Origin: Thamnidium elegans
Lineage: Eukaryota > Mucoromycota > Mucoromycetes > Mucorales > Mucoraceae
DNA: 64,000 bases
Direction: 5' to 3'
NCBI GenBank assembly: GCA_025201345.1
Contig: JAIXMG010000004.1
Coordinates: forward strand, 1,178,001 to 1,242,000
Translations under genes and position numbers: made by a program
Shown: positions 33,847 to 46,130 of the stretch, in pieces
Layout of the letters: the number at the start of each line of letters is the position of its first letter
Position numbering within the stretch: the stretch's first letter is position 1
The notes under the pieces: model-generated
What the model saw: only the letters and a program-made list of their open reading frames with translations
Databases searched by the model: none
What the model was told of the DNA's origin: nothing

Positions 33847-34913
33847 CAAGTAAATTTCATTCAAAATACCGGAATTTTCTATTAGAAGGTAAATATATAT
33901 AATAATAGATAACAACCAAGACATATAGAATAAACATATTTAAATGTTAACTTAAAAATAAACGCTACCTAAACTATCAACCCAACAACGAAGAGAAACC
34001 ATCCCAGATGGATTGAACTCCTCTACTAATGGACCTACTATTCCAGCTACGTTGCCCATAAAAGACCCCAGACTACGTTGTCTTTTCTAATATGGAACTG
34101 GTTATTCGCGCACATCGGCTGCACTTTGATAGCTTACACGTGTAATTTTAGATATTACATTAAACACGGGCATGCCAACATTTTTACCATAATCAGCCAT
34201 TAAGCATAGGAAGCAACCAAAAGAGAAACCAAGTATTTTAACAAACTAACCCGCATAAATAAATTGCAAATAAACACCAACCATAGCAATACTACCAGCA
34301 AAAAACTAGCCATAAAAAAAACATGTAGCTAGTAGAAGTCAGCCATAGACACCGATTATAGCGAACGTAGTGGTATGAGCATCTTCACCAAAGACTTTAA
34401 ACAGGATAAAGCGGCAACAGCAGAACAAACACCAGTATGATTTTTTTTTGTATTGTGGTGAAGTCAAGGTTCACCTATCGGAACTCTAGTATTATTCACA
34501 GTTTTTAAGGACTATCGTTATTATAGAAATAAAACAGCCTTCTTCCTCTGTTGTATTATCTAAATTAAATTTTGGAGCTTTAGTCTTAAGTCATCCTAGT
34601 CTTTAGAGCTCGAATCTTATCAGAAAACCATTCAGAGTGAACTCTATTTACTGCCCCCACTATACTTTCCTGTCTTCTATATTACTACATTATTTTATTG
34701 AATTAATTCAGAGAGAATTCTATAATCCCCGTTTTATCAGGTTCCGCTCTACAATCAACATCAATCTCAGCCCAACAATATAGGTGATGATTATCACCAA
34801 TATTTAGAACCGACAGAATATATAGAAGAAGGTACAGAGAAACTAAGCCAATCATGTATATAAGACCTTTTTTGAATAATACTAAACTTTTTGCAACAAT
34901 AACACTATTCTTC
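33113..34913. other. Gene-poor AT-rich stretch
   Basis: Contains a T8A8 palindrome near 33452-33468, a TATATATATA run near 33625 and a 32-A run at about 33814-33842. Many short stops in all frames; no gene recognised. Confidence 0.5.
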
Positions 34914-35250
34914 TTCAAATGCGGCGTGATAGTGGAGGTTTTTCCTGATAACGATAATTACCGTCATACTACAACAGAGCATTTGAGAACTACCCATTCA
35001 GTTTTAACGAAAGCTTGACCAATTCTAAAAAATACCTTAAGGAATATGGATTTAAAATATGTAGCCCAAAGGAGGTAGTTGGTGATGTTATGCCCATTTT
35101 GTCGGCGAATTACATTATTCGTCTACTAAGTGGATCTGCGGAAAACAACTTTTTACTGCTTTCAGATAGATATCCTAAGTTTTTTTTGAAAAACCAAGGG
35201 ACATGTTACTATTATACGCTATTTTCACCCTCATAGCGTAAATAGGATAT
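34914..35250 (+). pseudogene. Possible BED-finger / hAT transposase remnant
   Basis: A short plus-strand reading at about 34914-35018 gives FKCGVIVEVFPDN, then TTTEHLRTTHS, the spacing and composition of the second half of a BED zinc finger as found at the start of hAT transposases. The first cysteine pair is incomplete and the frame closes soon after. A second short frame follows (35015-35236). No transposase catalytic core is visible. The call is tentative. Confidence 0.25.
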
Positions 35251-35315
35251 AGCTCTATACAAATTCTTACGGGCCATAGGATACCCGATCCTCATTATCC
35301 CTATGGGCACCCACC

Positions 35316-35372
35316 GTGGTCCCTAAGAAAGTACGCCGTGTTTGTTATTTTTACGCTTTTCTTAGGGGCCAC
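35316..35372. repeat. Inverted repeat / hairpin
   Basis: GTGGTCCCTAAGAAAG at 35316-35331 pairs with CTTTTCTTAGGGGCCAC at 35356-35372, about 15 of 16 positions with one bulge, loop 24 nt. A weaker partner pair (GGCCATAGG / CCTATGGGC) lies just upstream at 35272-35308. Could be fused element ends near the hAT-like remnant. Confidence 0.6.
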
Positions 35373-36302
35373 AAAGCCATGAGTGATTTGTTCAAAATTC
35401 TCCAAAAAATTAATACCACTAACAATTATGACACTATTACGCAACAAGAATAAAAAAAAATCAATCTCAAGCTTCCAGAATCTACCGAAAAATAACAGTT
35501 GAGTTACAGAAGATATATGTGAAGATAATAGCATCCAAGTAAGTATATTTGAAGATAGTGATGATGATTGTTTAGAAAAGATACGATTATCAACTAATAT
35601 TCGCCACACAAAAATACTAATTTTCTTTAAAACCATTCAAAAGAAGATCCTGATGTCTCATCAAGCTAAATAAGGGTCCTTGTTTCTGTTTCTATGATGC
35701 TCTGCCAATCGGATTCAATTGAAGGATCTATCGATCACGTATATGTGAAAAAGCAATTATACGCTGACAAGCGAGAGAGCATTACTACGGAGAGCTTTCA
35801 AGTTTACTTCAAAATTATAAATATATAGCGTATCACATCACCAAAGAAAATTGACGTGCATAACGTATTCAATTGCTGTCAAATGCGCCAATTAAGAAAC
35901 CTCGTTGTCAGATTTTCCAACGCAAATACAATATTTTGGGCACTGCGACGAAATACTTAAACACCAAGTGTTTCTGTATCTTATAACTTTTGACATTTGA
36001 TCTAAGCTTTTAACTAGAGCTCGTAATTGCTCATCAATTGGTAACATTAACCATGATAAAAATAAAACCCCTTTGAGATGATCGTACTTGTTCGTAATAA
36101 GTTCAAGCTGCGTTTTTTTTTTTTCATTAAAAGCACAAAAACAGTTTTTTACGCTCACTCAATCCTCAAATTGGTTGTAATGCTCCAGTAAAGAAGAGAA
36201 AAAAACAACCCTTCCTAGTTATCGCTAGGAATATCCGAGATACTAGTATTGTATTTTTTTTAAAAAAAAAAAAAAAAAAAAAAGAGGGGGAATACAATAT
36301 TT
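35373..36302. other. Intergenic remnants
   Basis: Short opposite-strand readings near 35500-35640 (plus) and 35892-36158 (minus, with LELITNKYDHLKGVLFL) look weakly protein-like but carry no domain. A T-run/A-run palindrome is at about 36254-36283, next to the MMM1 3' end. Confidence 0.4.
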
Positions 36303-37473
36303 TTAAGCTTCTTTTATTCCTTCCATAAACTCTTCTATTTTTTCAGCGGCAGTAGGTTGCAAAGTAGTACTTGCCTGATCGTTTACGGTATCCTTCCACA
36401 TATTAGGCACTTTAATCTTTACAAAAGTAGGGTACACCAACTTATCGATATAAACATTTCTTAATTTGGTTTGAATCAAGTCTCTTAACTTTGGTATATC
36501 TTCTAACTTTGTTCGAGATCCAATTAACGATTGAACTTTTAAATCGAGTATAAAGTCTGGATGTGACGAAATAGCAATGTATCTTTCTAACGGAATCTCT
36601 GGTTGTGTCGTAGTTGCAGGTGGACTAATTAACTCAATCGTCAACTAGCAAAAAAAAATAAAAAAATCAATTTCTACTTGTTGGTTTTTTCTTTTCTTTT
36701 TAAAATCGTAAACTTACAGTGCCTGAAAACCGAACTACAGATAAAACCAAAGATATCGGTAACGCAGCAAAGGCTTGCTTTGGCCAATTCAAAATCAATT
36801 GTGTTTCTATCCCCAGCGTAACTTGATCATTGTACTCGAAATCGATCTCTGCTCTCATCGATCCAATCTCATCCGATCTTCTTATTTTGGCATTACTGAA
36901 GATTGGAAACTCTTCTCCTAAGTTAAGTTCGCATACATGAATTGGACCCAGGAAATTGGGTTTGACTCCTCCGTTTAATATATCATCTACTGCTAGTACC
37001 AATCGATTGTTGATTTTAGCATCTTCTCGGTATTGGAGTATGGCTTGTGCCAATAACACGTTTAACCAGTCGGTACTCTCGGGAGGATGGTGCATCATAT
37101 CGTAGTATGTTTTGGAGGTGATGTGGTCAGTGGGTGAGGAAGGTGTGGTGTTTAGACGAGAAGGCGGTGTGGTTGATAATCGGGATGGAATGTAACGCTA
37201 TAATATATGATATAAAGTATTCCTTTTTAAAAAAAATCTCTTTCCCGTATGCTCTTTCATTTGTTGTTGTTTTTTTTTACATACCTTGTTAACACGTTTT
37301 ACGTCCTCTGTAAATAAATACTTTAAAACAAGTATAACGACTATAATGACCGAACATTGACCGAGAACAAAACCTTTTAGAAAAGATAATGTGCTACTTT
37401 TTGAACATGACACATTGGTAAGTTGTGATTTTATAAGGTCTAGTACTTCTGGTGAAATATTTGTTTTATCCAT
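36303..37473 (-). CDS. MMM1: Maintenance of mitochondrial morphology protein 1 (ERMES)
   Basis: ER membrane anchor of the ERMES tether that links ER to mitochondria and transfers phospholipids. Three exons (37473-37285, 37197-36718, 36644-36303) give 336 aa, typical for the family. A short lumenal N-terminus leads to one membrane segment at about 37-54 (LGQCSVIIVVILVLKYLF), preceded by the conserved SFLKGFVLGQ. The SMP lipid-binding domain spans about 95-315: ESTDWLNVLLAQAILQYR, FLGPIHVCELNLGEEFPIFSNAKI, LPISLVLSVVRFSGTLTIEL, SHPDFILDLKVQSLIGSR and KLRNVYIDKLVYP. It ends in a Glu-rich tail. It is transcribed in the same direction as the Ca2+ ATPase upstream, 305 bp apart. Confidence 0.96.
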
Positions 37474-37701
37474 TCTATCTAGAAAAAAAAAAGTAAAAAG
37501 AAAAAAAAAAAGGACAAAATGAAAAATATGAAAGCAGCTATTGCAACGGTGCAGGTTAAATTACCGCTGTTAAAGTTTGCGGCTTTTTTTTATAAAAAAC
37601 TATTGACAGCATTGTATATATGATACAAACATTATAAAAAGATCAAAAAATAAAATAGAAAAATCATGAAAAAGTTGTTTTTAATATATAAAATAAATGA
37701 A

Positions 37702-37702
<1 letters not shown>

Positions 37703-37765
<63 letters not shown>
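37703..37765. repeat. (TG)n microsatellite
   Basis: About 63 bp of perfect TG dinucleotide repeat directly after the Ca2+ ATPase stop codon (37779) on that gene's 3' side, in the spacer before MMM1. The transcript strand would read (CA)n in the ATPase 3' UTR. Confidence 0.95.
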
Positions 37766-37767
<2 letters not shown>

Positions 37768-37778
37768 TTTTTTTTTTT

Positions 37779-40700
37779 TTACTCTTCGTTATCTTCAGAA
37801 GATTGTTGTTTATACTTTTGAGCATTGGCAACCAAGTTAGCAAATCTATTACCCTTGGGTTGATTAGCGGTAGCACCATAACTAGCATTAGGAGCACTGA
37901 AAGCGGCAGATTCAGAACCACGGGTAGAAGATCTTGTAGGGATATCACGAGACTTGTTACGGTTACGACGAAGCAAAGAATAGACCTTAAGTTCGTTACG
38001 TACATCACCAATAGCGCCTTCCCAACTCATACGAGAGTAACTTGCTAATGGCTTAGCCTCTTCATTATATTTACCTTCAAAACCGCAATCAGGGATCAAA
38101 CGAATAATGGTACCGATAGGAATAGAAAGTGAACCGATCAAAACAGTAATAAACCATTGTTCACCATTTAAAGGCACAGTCTTGAAAGCAATACCACCAA
38201 AGGTAACAATACAGTATTGACCCAAAACAACAACTACTTGAATAGCAATAAAGATCCAGTTATCAAACATATCCTTGAATACGTTAATGGTGTTATCGAT
38301 ACGTCTACAATTGATTTCGTTAAAGACTTGTAAGAAGACAAAGATGTTAAAGACCATGGTACGTAAGACAGCTTGGTCGTAAGTGGTTTCACCAAGGTCA
38401 AAGATACGAGGACCCAAATAGATGGCAATTAAATTAATAATGATTTGGAAGATAGCTTGGCCCAAGATCATCTTGGCCATACGGAAATTAATCAAATGAG
38501 CATTCTTGGAGATAGGTTTACGATGAAGTAAATCTTGGGTAGGAGGTTCAGTAGCTAAAGCCAAAGCAGCCAAGGTATCCATAATCAAGTTAACCCAAAG
38601 TAATTGAACAGCACTTAAGATACTTTCAGCATTTTCAGACGAAATAGCAGAGATAAAAGAAAGTACAACAGCAGCAATATTAACAGTCAATTGGAAAGTC
38701 AAGAATTTACGAACACCATCGTTAACAGCACGACCCCAAAGTAAAGCCTTCAAGATGGAGTTAAAGTTATCGTCCATCAAGATAATATCAGAAGCTTCTT
38801 TAGCTACTTCAGTACCAGCAATACCCATAGAGAAACCAACATCAGCTAATTTAAGTGCAGGACCATCGTTGGTACCATCACCAGTCATACCAACAACTTG
38901 TTCTTGTTCTTGCAAACGAGTGACAACAACACATTTATCAGTAGGAGAAGAACGAGCCAAAACTTGAAGACGAGGAATTACTTTACGTTGTTCTTCAGGA
39001 GACATGGCACGAAGTTCAGGACCGGTCATAGCAAGACCACCTTTAGTCAAGATACCAGCGTTACGAGCAATAGCCTTAGCAGTATTAATATTATCACCTG
39101 TGATCATACGAACGAAGACACCGGCATCACGGAAAGCAGCAACAGATTCAACTACACCAGGACGCAAAGGATCCATAATACCAAAGATACCGATCAAAGT
39201 AAGTTCATCCAAAGGTGGTTCTTCATCAGAAACCTTTTTAAATCTTCTCTTGGAGATATCACGATAGGCAACGGCAATAGTACGAAGTGCTTGATCAGCA
39301 TAATCAGAAATAATTGAATTGCATTTTTCAGTTACTTCTTTAGTTAATTTGTGTTGTTCACCGTCTTCATCAATATAGCTTTCACAAGTACCGAGTACGA
39401 TTTCAGAGGCACCTTTAACGTAAATTCTATAATCATCTTGAGAAGAAGTAAAAGCAGAGTTTTCTTTAATCTTGATAATAGTTGTCATTGTTTTTCTCTT
39501 GGAAGCAAAAGGGAATACCTTTTCGATCTTGGCATCATGACGAAGATCTTCATAATTACTACCTAAACTCTTACTAAAACCTAATAAAGCGCATTCGGTC
39601 TTGGAACCAACGAATTCAATTTGACCCTTTTCATTTTTATCTTCAAAAGCATTTGAGTTTAAAGCAATAGATTCAAAGACTAATGGTAAAACCTTTTGAT
39701 TATCAACCTTTTTAGACCAAGGTTTAATTTCTTGTTGGGAATTAAATTCTTGTTGGGCTAATGTACCATGTGTAACTGTCATTTTGTTTTGAGTCAAGGT
39801 ACCGGTCTTATCAGAACAAATGGCAGTGGCGTTACCCATTGTTTCACAAGCGGCTAATACACGAACCAAGTTACTATCTTTTAACATTTGAGTAGTGGCA
39901 AAAGCAAGTGCCATTGTAACAGCCATAGGAAGGCCTTCAGGTACAGCAACAACAATAATAGTAATAGCTTGAATAACAATACTAATCATGGCAGCAGCAA
40001 TATCAGCGCCAGGAGGGAATTCAGGAGCCAAAAAAGCAGTTACAAAATATTTGATCACTAAAGCGATTAACATGGTAATAGCAGCGGCAAAACCTAATTT
40101 AGCAATTTGCTCAGCAAGAGTATCTAATTTCATTTGAAGAGGAGTTCCTTCAGCCTCTCCGCTACGCATGGTCATCATCGTCTTTCCAAAGAAAGAATTC
40201 TCTCCTACAGCAATAACAACAGCTTTACCGACACCTTCCAAAACTTTAGATCCAGATAAAATAAAGCAATCGCCATCAGGCTTCTTTTTCATAGTATCAG
40301 ATTCACCAGTGGCTGAAGATTCATCACATGCCAAATTATGACCTTGTAAAAATAAACCGTCAACTGGGATAATATCACCTGGTTCCAACATTAAAATATC
40401 GCCTACGTTGATATCATATACACTAATTTGTTGTTCACGACCATTTCTTAATACTTTAAGTGTACGATCTTCTTTCTTTGCGTTGAGTTTTTTAAATTGA
40501 GCTTCCTTTTGATAATCATTGACAGCATTCGTGAGAATAACGGCTAATACAGCAACAATAATAGCTGTGCCTTCCACCCTAAATTTTAATTATTAATACG
40601 GGTTTAAAATAAAAAAATGATTTTTTTTTTTTTACCATCCAACACGAGGTTCATCTTCAGGATGACGAGGAGAATAATCTTCCCAAATACCTACAGCCAA

Positions 40701-41117
40701 TGAAACCAAAGCAGCAATACTATAATAATAATAATAATAATGATGAGCTATTTACGTCATTTTTTTTTTTTTTTTTTTTTTTTGTATAGTAATTTACCTC
40801 AACATAATTAAAGTTTTATCATTATAAGCAGCAAAAAGCAATTCAAGAAAGGTTTTGGTTTTAGCTTCAGGTAAAACGTTTCTACCAAAATATTGCTGAC
40901 GGTCATGAAAAGCAGTTTCATTAGAATTAGAGGAGCCTTCATCAGTGGAGAGACCGACAGATGGATTTGTCTTGAGTTTTTCACAAATAGTATAAATACC
41001 ACCCATCTTTCTTAATAATTCATAGTTCTTGGGGTCAATAAGGTCACTTAGTTGTTCTGGTGTGACAGAAAATTGACCATGATTCAAAAGAGAATCATGT
41101 TCTTCAGTTGTCGGCAT
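37779..41117 (-). CDS. PMC1: Calcium-transporting P-type ATPase (PMCA/Pmc1 type)
   Basis: Type IIB P-type pump that moves Ca2+ out of the cytosol, in fungi usually into the vacuole. Three exons (41117-40798, 40719-40636, 40578-37779) give 1067 aa. The N-tail contains FSVTPEQLSDLIDPKN, as in Pmc1, and the first membrane pair follows. TGES at about 225-228, PEGLP at about 348-352, the phosphorylated Asp391 in CSDKTGTLTQNK, KGASE, and MTGDGTNDGPALK are all present. The C-terminal membrane domain includes NLIMDTLAALALATEPP and FNEINCRR. The C-tail (RMSWEGAIGDVRNELKVY, then Ser/Asn-rich) could be a calmodulin/autoinhibitory tail, but that is inference. Intron 1 carries long T runs. FCP1 lies 153 bp upstream on the same strand. 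Confidence 0.96.
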
Positions 41118-41270
41118 ATTATATAATATAAAGAAAAAAGGGAATTTATTTGTAAAGAAAAAGAAGAAAAAGAAGAAAAAAAAAAAAAAAAAAAAAAAAA
41201 AGCGTGTTCTTATTTATACTAGGAAAAAATAAAATAAAATAGAACTAGTAGATCTTTCCTATTATATTTA

Positions 41271-43454
41271 TTAATTTAATGCTTCATCTAGTATATCAAC
41301 TAAATCATCTAATGAACCTAGATCATCGTCACTATTATTATTACTACTTGTACATTGAGAACTAGAAGCAGTAGTTACTTTTGATAATTGTGATTTTTGT
41401 CTCTTATTTACTCTTTGTTGTCGTCGTACTGCCAAGGTGATTGACTCGTTATCATCTTCAGATGCATCTCCGCCACTTTCTCCGCCACTTTCTTGCTCAC
41501 GTTTTCTCTTCCATGATTTATTATACAATGGACTAAAAAAAAAAATTAATTTTTTTTTTTTACTTTTAAAGAGTAAAATTTTACCTGTCTACTGTATCTG
41601 AGTCTGTATCCCAAATATCATCAATTCCACTTTCATTAATAAAATCTTCAACTTCTCTATCTGCTTCTTCCCAATCTAAGCTTACTTTTTCTTCTTCTTC
41701 TTCTAAATCAAGTAGAGTATATTCGGGGTTTTCAATTTCTTCTTCTTGTGGTAATTGATAATTACTTTCATCTTGAATTGACCAACTAGATGTACTATCT
41801 AATAACCAAGCTGGAGTTACAACATGAATTGAATGTCCATATTCTCTCGCCGCTTTTACTTTACTACTAAACTAAATAAACCCACGCGTTTTTTTTTTCT
41901 TTTTTTTTTAATACCTTGTTTATTATTGTTATTATTAACTTACTTTAACGGCTATTAAATGTGTTGTTTTACCAGTTAAATCCATTGAACAAGTAGCACC
42001 AAATGATGTAGCCATTTGCCATATCCAGGATAATGTAGGATCTTTAATTTGAGGTATTACATCAGTAAAAGTAATAATAACATGTTGTAATACATTTAAT
42101 TTCATTTTTGGTATAATATGCGTAACATCCGCTTCTTTATCATGTTCATCTTTATCATAAAAGTTTTTATGAACATCTTTTAAAATCTTTTGTGTGTGTG
42201 TGTGTGTGTGAATATTAATTGTTTGTTTTCTTTTATATATAAATTGAGGCTTACATTTAACATCTTGTATAACTCATTGTCGTCATCTGTTCGAGAGGGG
42301 GCTTTTTTTTGTTAGGAAAGGGGGGAAATAGTATATCCCAAACATTTTTAGTTACCTGAGTAGTGGTTACCAGCCACGACGATTTTGTCGGAGCATGGTG
42401 TAACTTTCTATATTTAATAAAAAAAAGGGATCTTTTAGGCTCGTTTTCCGAGACAATAATTTTTTAGGCTTTACCTTTTTAAATGGGCAATTTATATCTC
42501 CTGTACCTACAAAGAATTCATCTAGACTTGAAATGATAAATAATGATGTCAACCCTTCTTCTTTTTATTCTTTCTTTCTTACATGGTTTAATACGAATCA
42601 AGTTTGCTGAAAAACTCCAGACATCAGAACGGTCATCAAGAACAACTACCATAGATGTATCACAAGGAAACAATCTTTGCAGTTTCTTTTGTGTTACACC
42701 TAAATAAAATTTATTTAGACTTGTCCAATTTTAAAATTACATATACACCTACTTCCACTTTCATCGCGAGATAATATTCTTTCTTTAAATAATGAACCAT
42801 TTGGATCAATCTCATTGGTTACTGCTTCTGCATAATCTCGAGTTCCCATCGTATAAATATGTAACTCATATAATTGTTCAATTTCTTTTAAAAAGTGATC
42901 TAGTCCAGGTCTTTTTTTTTATATTAGTAACTTACACTATTATACCAGCACAAATTACCTTAGTTTAATATAATATACAACTGAACTACCGGGTAAATTA
43001 AATTGTCGAATATCCGTATCCTCTTTTATAAAATCACCCACTCGTTGGTCCCAAGAGGCATGAACAATAGTTTGATCTAAATCAAGAATCAAGGATAATT
43101 TCCGATTCTTTAATAGTCTTCTAGCATTCTCTGCTTCTAATCTTTCAGCTTCCTTTTTTTTTTTTTTTTTTTTTTTTTAGTGAGAGAAAAAAGGGAAATT
43201 GACTAACCAATGTAAAACTTACTTCACGGCTTACGGTTAATCCAACTGTATCGTAGCCCATATTTATATTACCTACGATCCCAGCTTGTGGATCATCAAA
43301 ACTAATCAACTTGTCAATTTTTTTTTTTTTTTTTTTTTTTGGTTTATTCTTTAAAATTTGATTGTTTTTCTAGTTTATACTTTTACTTTTCTAATAAAGT
43401 ACCACATACGGCACATAAACCATTGTATTGTACTTGATGAGTGCATGCTTCCAT
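41271..43454 (-). CDS. FCP1: RNA polymerase II CTD phosphatase Fcp1
   Basis: Nuclear phosphatase that removes phosphates from the RNA polymerase II C-terminal domain. Eleven exons (43454-43387, 43301-43223, 43152-42959, 42910-42753, 42699-42583, 42521-42475, 42407-42356, 42301-42255, 42186-41944, 41871-41585, 41532-41271) give 517 aa with all junctions in frame. A Cys/His-containing start (MEACTHQVQYNGLCAVCG) precedes the HAD-type FCPH domain; catalytic DxDxT is Asp73-Leu-Asp75-Gln-Thr77 in LSLILDLDQTIVHA. RPGLDHFLKE, YTMGTRDYAEAV, DDRSDVWSFSANLI and FFVGTGDIN are family blocks. A BRCT domain follows (about 206-330, with WIWQMATSFGATCSMDLTGKTTHLIA and VVTPAWLLDSTSSW). The acidic tail ends LDDLVDILDEALN. 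Shorter than yeast Fcp1 (732 aa). Confidence 0.93.
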
Positions 43455-45890
43455 AATCTAACCAAATAACTAATTAACTTGTATAAACTTAATCGAAAAG
43501 GGGCTTAATACTTTACTCTTATATATATATATACAAAAATAACTAAGCTTTCCAAAAAAAAAATATATAATATATATATAATATATGTATATACGCGCGT
43601 TTATATAACAATAAATAAATATAAAAAAAAAAGTGTGTGTGAAAAGAATAAAAAAAAATATTTTTCTTTTTTTCTTGCATGACTAAATTATGAACCAATC
43701 ATTTATTTTTATTGCCCTTCATATATACATCAGCAGTGAAACAAAAAAAAATCTTTTTATCGTTTTAGGTGTTATTCAGACTATATAACTACCAGTGGAC
43801 TCTATGAGTTTCGATAACTAATTGATACATTGAATATACTAAATAAACAAAACAGTAGTAATATTCTCTTTAAAATTATTTCAAGCTATTGTACTAATAT
43901 TTAATGTCGATGTCTCAGGTGGCCAATTAGCAAACATTGCTACTTTTGTTAACAATAATGAAAGGCGTAGTGTCATAATAGATTTTGCAAGGGCGGTGGT
44001 TTTGTGGTCACCATGCTATCGTCGGTCAAATAATAACAATTGCAAATCTTCACGTACATTTGTGATTGAACAGTATTGGGCCATGCACTCTACATTTATA
44101 GAGTGCCAACGCATTATCTATAAATGGGGTCTTTTAATTCTATCTTAAGGGGTTATTTGATCTTGTTGGCCTTACATGCTTCTCGTAAACTGCCTCTAGC
44201 TCTTGTCTTACCATGCTCAGGAAGTCTGCATAAGAGCAACTCGGTAGTGATGGTTCCTGTTACAGGATCACTTTTTTTTTTTTTTTTTCTGTACTTAAAA
44301 TGATGTGAATTGTGTAGTATGTCTAACAGACAAGTTTACTTGCAAGATGGCAACATTGAGTCACTAACTTCCGAGAAAATTTCAAACATACTAAGAAGCT
44401 GTACACAAGTGGAACCCACTCACGCCCAAAAAACATATAACAAACCAAAGGTCTGTTATCCCCATTTTTCAAGTGTGAAAGTGCCGCTACTTTTTCATTT
44501 TTACTTTTTTGGTGCTCTTGATCGTAATGTGTGCAACCGTTTAGGTAGCATTGTAGTAAACGGTGCGTTCGACTTTAACCATAATCCGGTATCTTAGGAC
44601 GCAAGTCTGATTACCGATGTTTACGTAAACAGTTGCAGATGCATAATTGACTCTACTGCACCTCCTACTACTGAAAGAAGTAGTTTGGTTGTCCCTTCTC
44701 GTGAAGAAGGTAGTAAAAACACCAGTGATTTTCTTAATCAACAAAGTCTACACTTAACACCAAAAAAAAAAAAAAAAAAAAGTCCAAATGCTGTGTGTGC
44801 GTGTGTGCGTATGTTTCATAAAATAAGACAATAAAGAAAGCTGACATTTTATTATTGGTGAGAAGACATCAGTTTATAGAAGAAAATATATATGTATATA
44901 TATATTTAACGCGGTTGTGACAATGAATTTAATATGTATCTTATCCTTGTCGTACTTGCCTTGTAATAAATGATTCAAATACTATAAAACTGAAATATAT
45001 TGTAGTAGACGTAAGTTATCTTTAAGACAGCTTTACCTATTAAAAAATATCTCAAACAACGAAAACTAAGATGTAAACCAAACAGATATACCTAGTCATC
45101 CTCATTATTAAAAAAAAAAAATAGTAGAAAACCATAATTGATGGCCCTTTTTTAACGACTGTAAGACTTTTCTGATCGCGTCATATGGCGTTTAGTCTTA
45201 AAATACTCTTTTCTTTTTCCAAACAGGTACAGTATAGAAAATAAATAGGATACTTTTTCTTTTTTAAATTTATCAGTATGCTTTAATAGAGCCATCTTTT
45301 CTTATACGCGTTTTACGTTCGTCGTACTTATAGTTGTCTTCCCTTTGCTTAGTCTGCATGGAGCGGCAAACTGCATAAGGTTAAATGCTGCTGTAACACC
45401 CATAGTTTTTTTTCTTCTTCTTCTTCGGGTTGACCTATTATTAACACTGGTAACATAATATTTGTCAAATGCCTTTTTCTTTTAATAGATTTTTATGTTA
45501 AGAACTTTAATGATTTTGAAGTCAGAATTAGATGACGAAAATGATGCAACAGAATAGCTAAATCAGTGCGTAAAGAGTTTCTTTTTTACCTAAAAAAAAA
45601 TAATGCCTCAAGAGGTTTCTTTTTTTTTATATAGGAGACAATTAAGATAATATATTCAGTTTCTAGAAATAGTATCAATTAATAGACTATTTCTTGATTT
45701 CGGTTTAATTTCGAAATAGGTAGTAGTACTTTATTTAGCTTCTTCCTTTATGGAATTTTCCTTTTCTTCCTGCGAACGTTTAAAAGCCAGTTTGAAACGA
45801 AAATACAGACTAAAAAAGATTTATTTGTATATACATAACTATACGATAAAAGGGATAATAATAATTATGTTTTTAAAAAAGTTTTATCAT
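43455..45890. other. Long intergenic, no gene recognised
   Basis: 2.4 kb of AT-rich DNA upstream of FCP1. It holds a TATA-rich stretch near 43525-43600, poly(T) near 44272-44288, poly(A) near 44761-44780 and a TTCTTC tract near 45415. A plus-strand frame at 44310-44597 and a few short phrases near 44060-44140 (QYWAMHSTFIECQRI) look slightly protein-like but have no domain. Confidence 0.45.
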
Positions 45891-46130
45891 TTATTTCTCA
45901 GTACAGTTAAACTTTCTATCATAGAGACACTTGTAGATACATCCAGAATATCTATCCCCACAGAGATCACCACAGACAGTAGCATCACCACCGTTAGAAG
46001 TACAGTTGTTGGTACAACCTCTGTTGGCACTTTGACAAATACGGGCACATTCAGGATGTTCGGGTAAAGCAGCAGTTACGACGCTGAGACAGATCATAGC
46101 TATTACCATCAAAAGGACCAAATATTTCAT
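45891..46130 (-). CDS. Small secreted cysteine-rich protein
   Basis: 79-aa single-exon protein with a clear signal peptide (MKYLVLLMVIAMICLSVVTAA, cleavage likely near residues 20-21). The mature part, about 58 aa, holds nine cysteines in a PEC-x3-C-x5-GC-x2-NC-type start followed by VCGDLCGDRYSGCIYKC and a final NC. Dense, regularly spaced cysteines suggest a disulfide-stabilised extracellular or cell-wall protein. I do not recognise the family and assign no activity. The odd cysteine count would leave one unpaired or make an intermolecular bond. A TATATAAA-like box lies about 50 bp upstream on the minus strand. Confidence 0.75.
   Translation of the reverse strand: MKYLVLLMVIAMICLSVVTAALPEHPECARICQSANRGCTNNCTSNGGDATVCGDLCGDRYSGCIYKCLYDRKFNCTEK

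Noticed and set aside
37704..38048. Plus-strand ORF with a Cys-Val repeat
   Set aside because: Comes from the TG microsatellite plus the antisense of the Ca2+ ATPase C-terminus.
10819..41117. Ca2+ gene cluster (Crz1-like, Csc1, Pmc1)
   Set aside because: The genes are spread over 30 kb among unrelated housekeeping genes; I see no shared promoter element, so co-location looks incidental.
44310..44597. 95-codon plus-strand ORF in the long gap upstream of FCP1
   Set aside because: No recognisable domain, unusual composition and no supporting splice pattern; kept only as part of the intergenic note.
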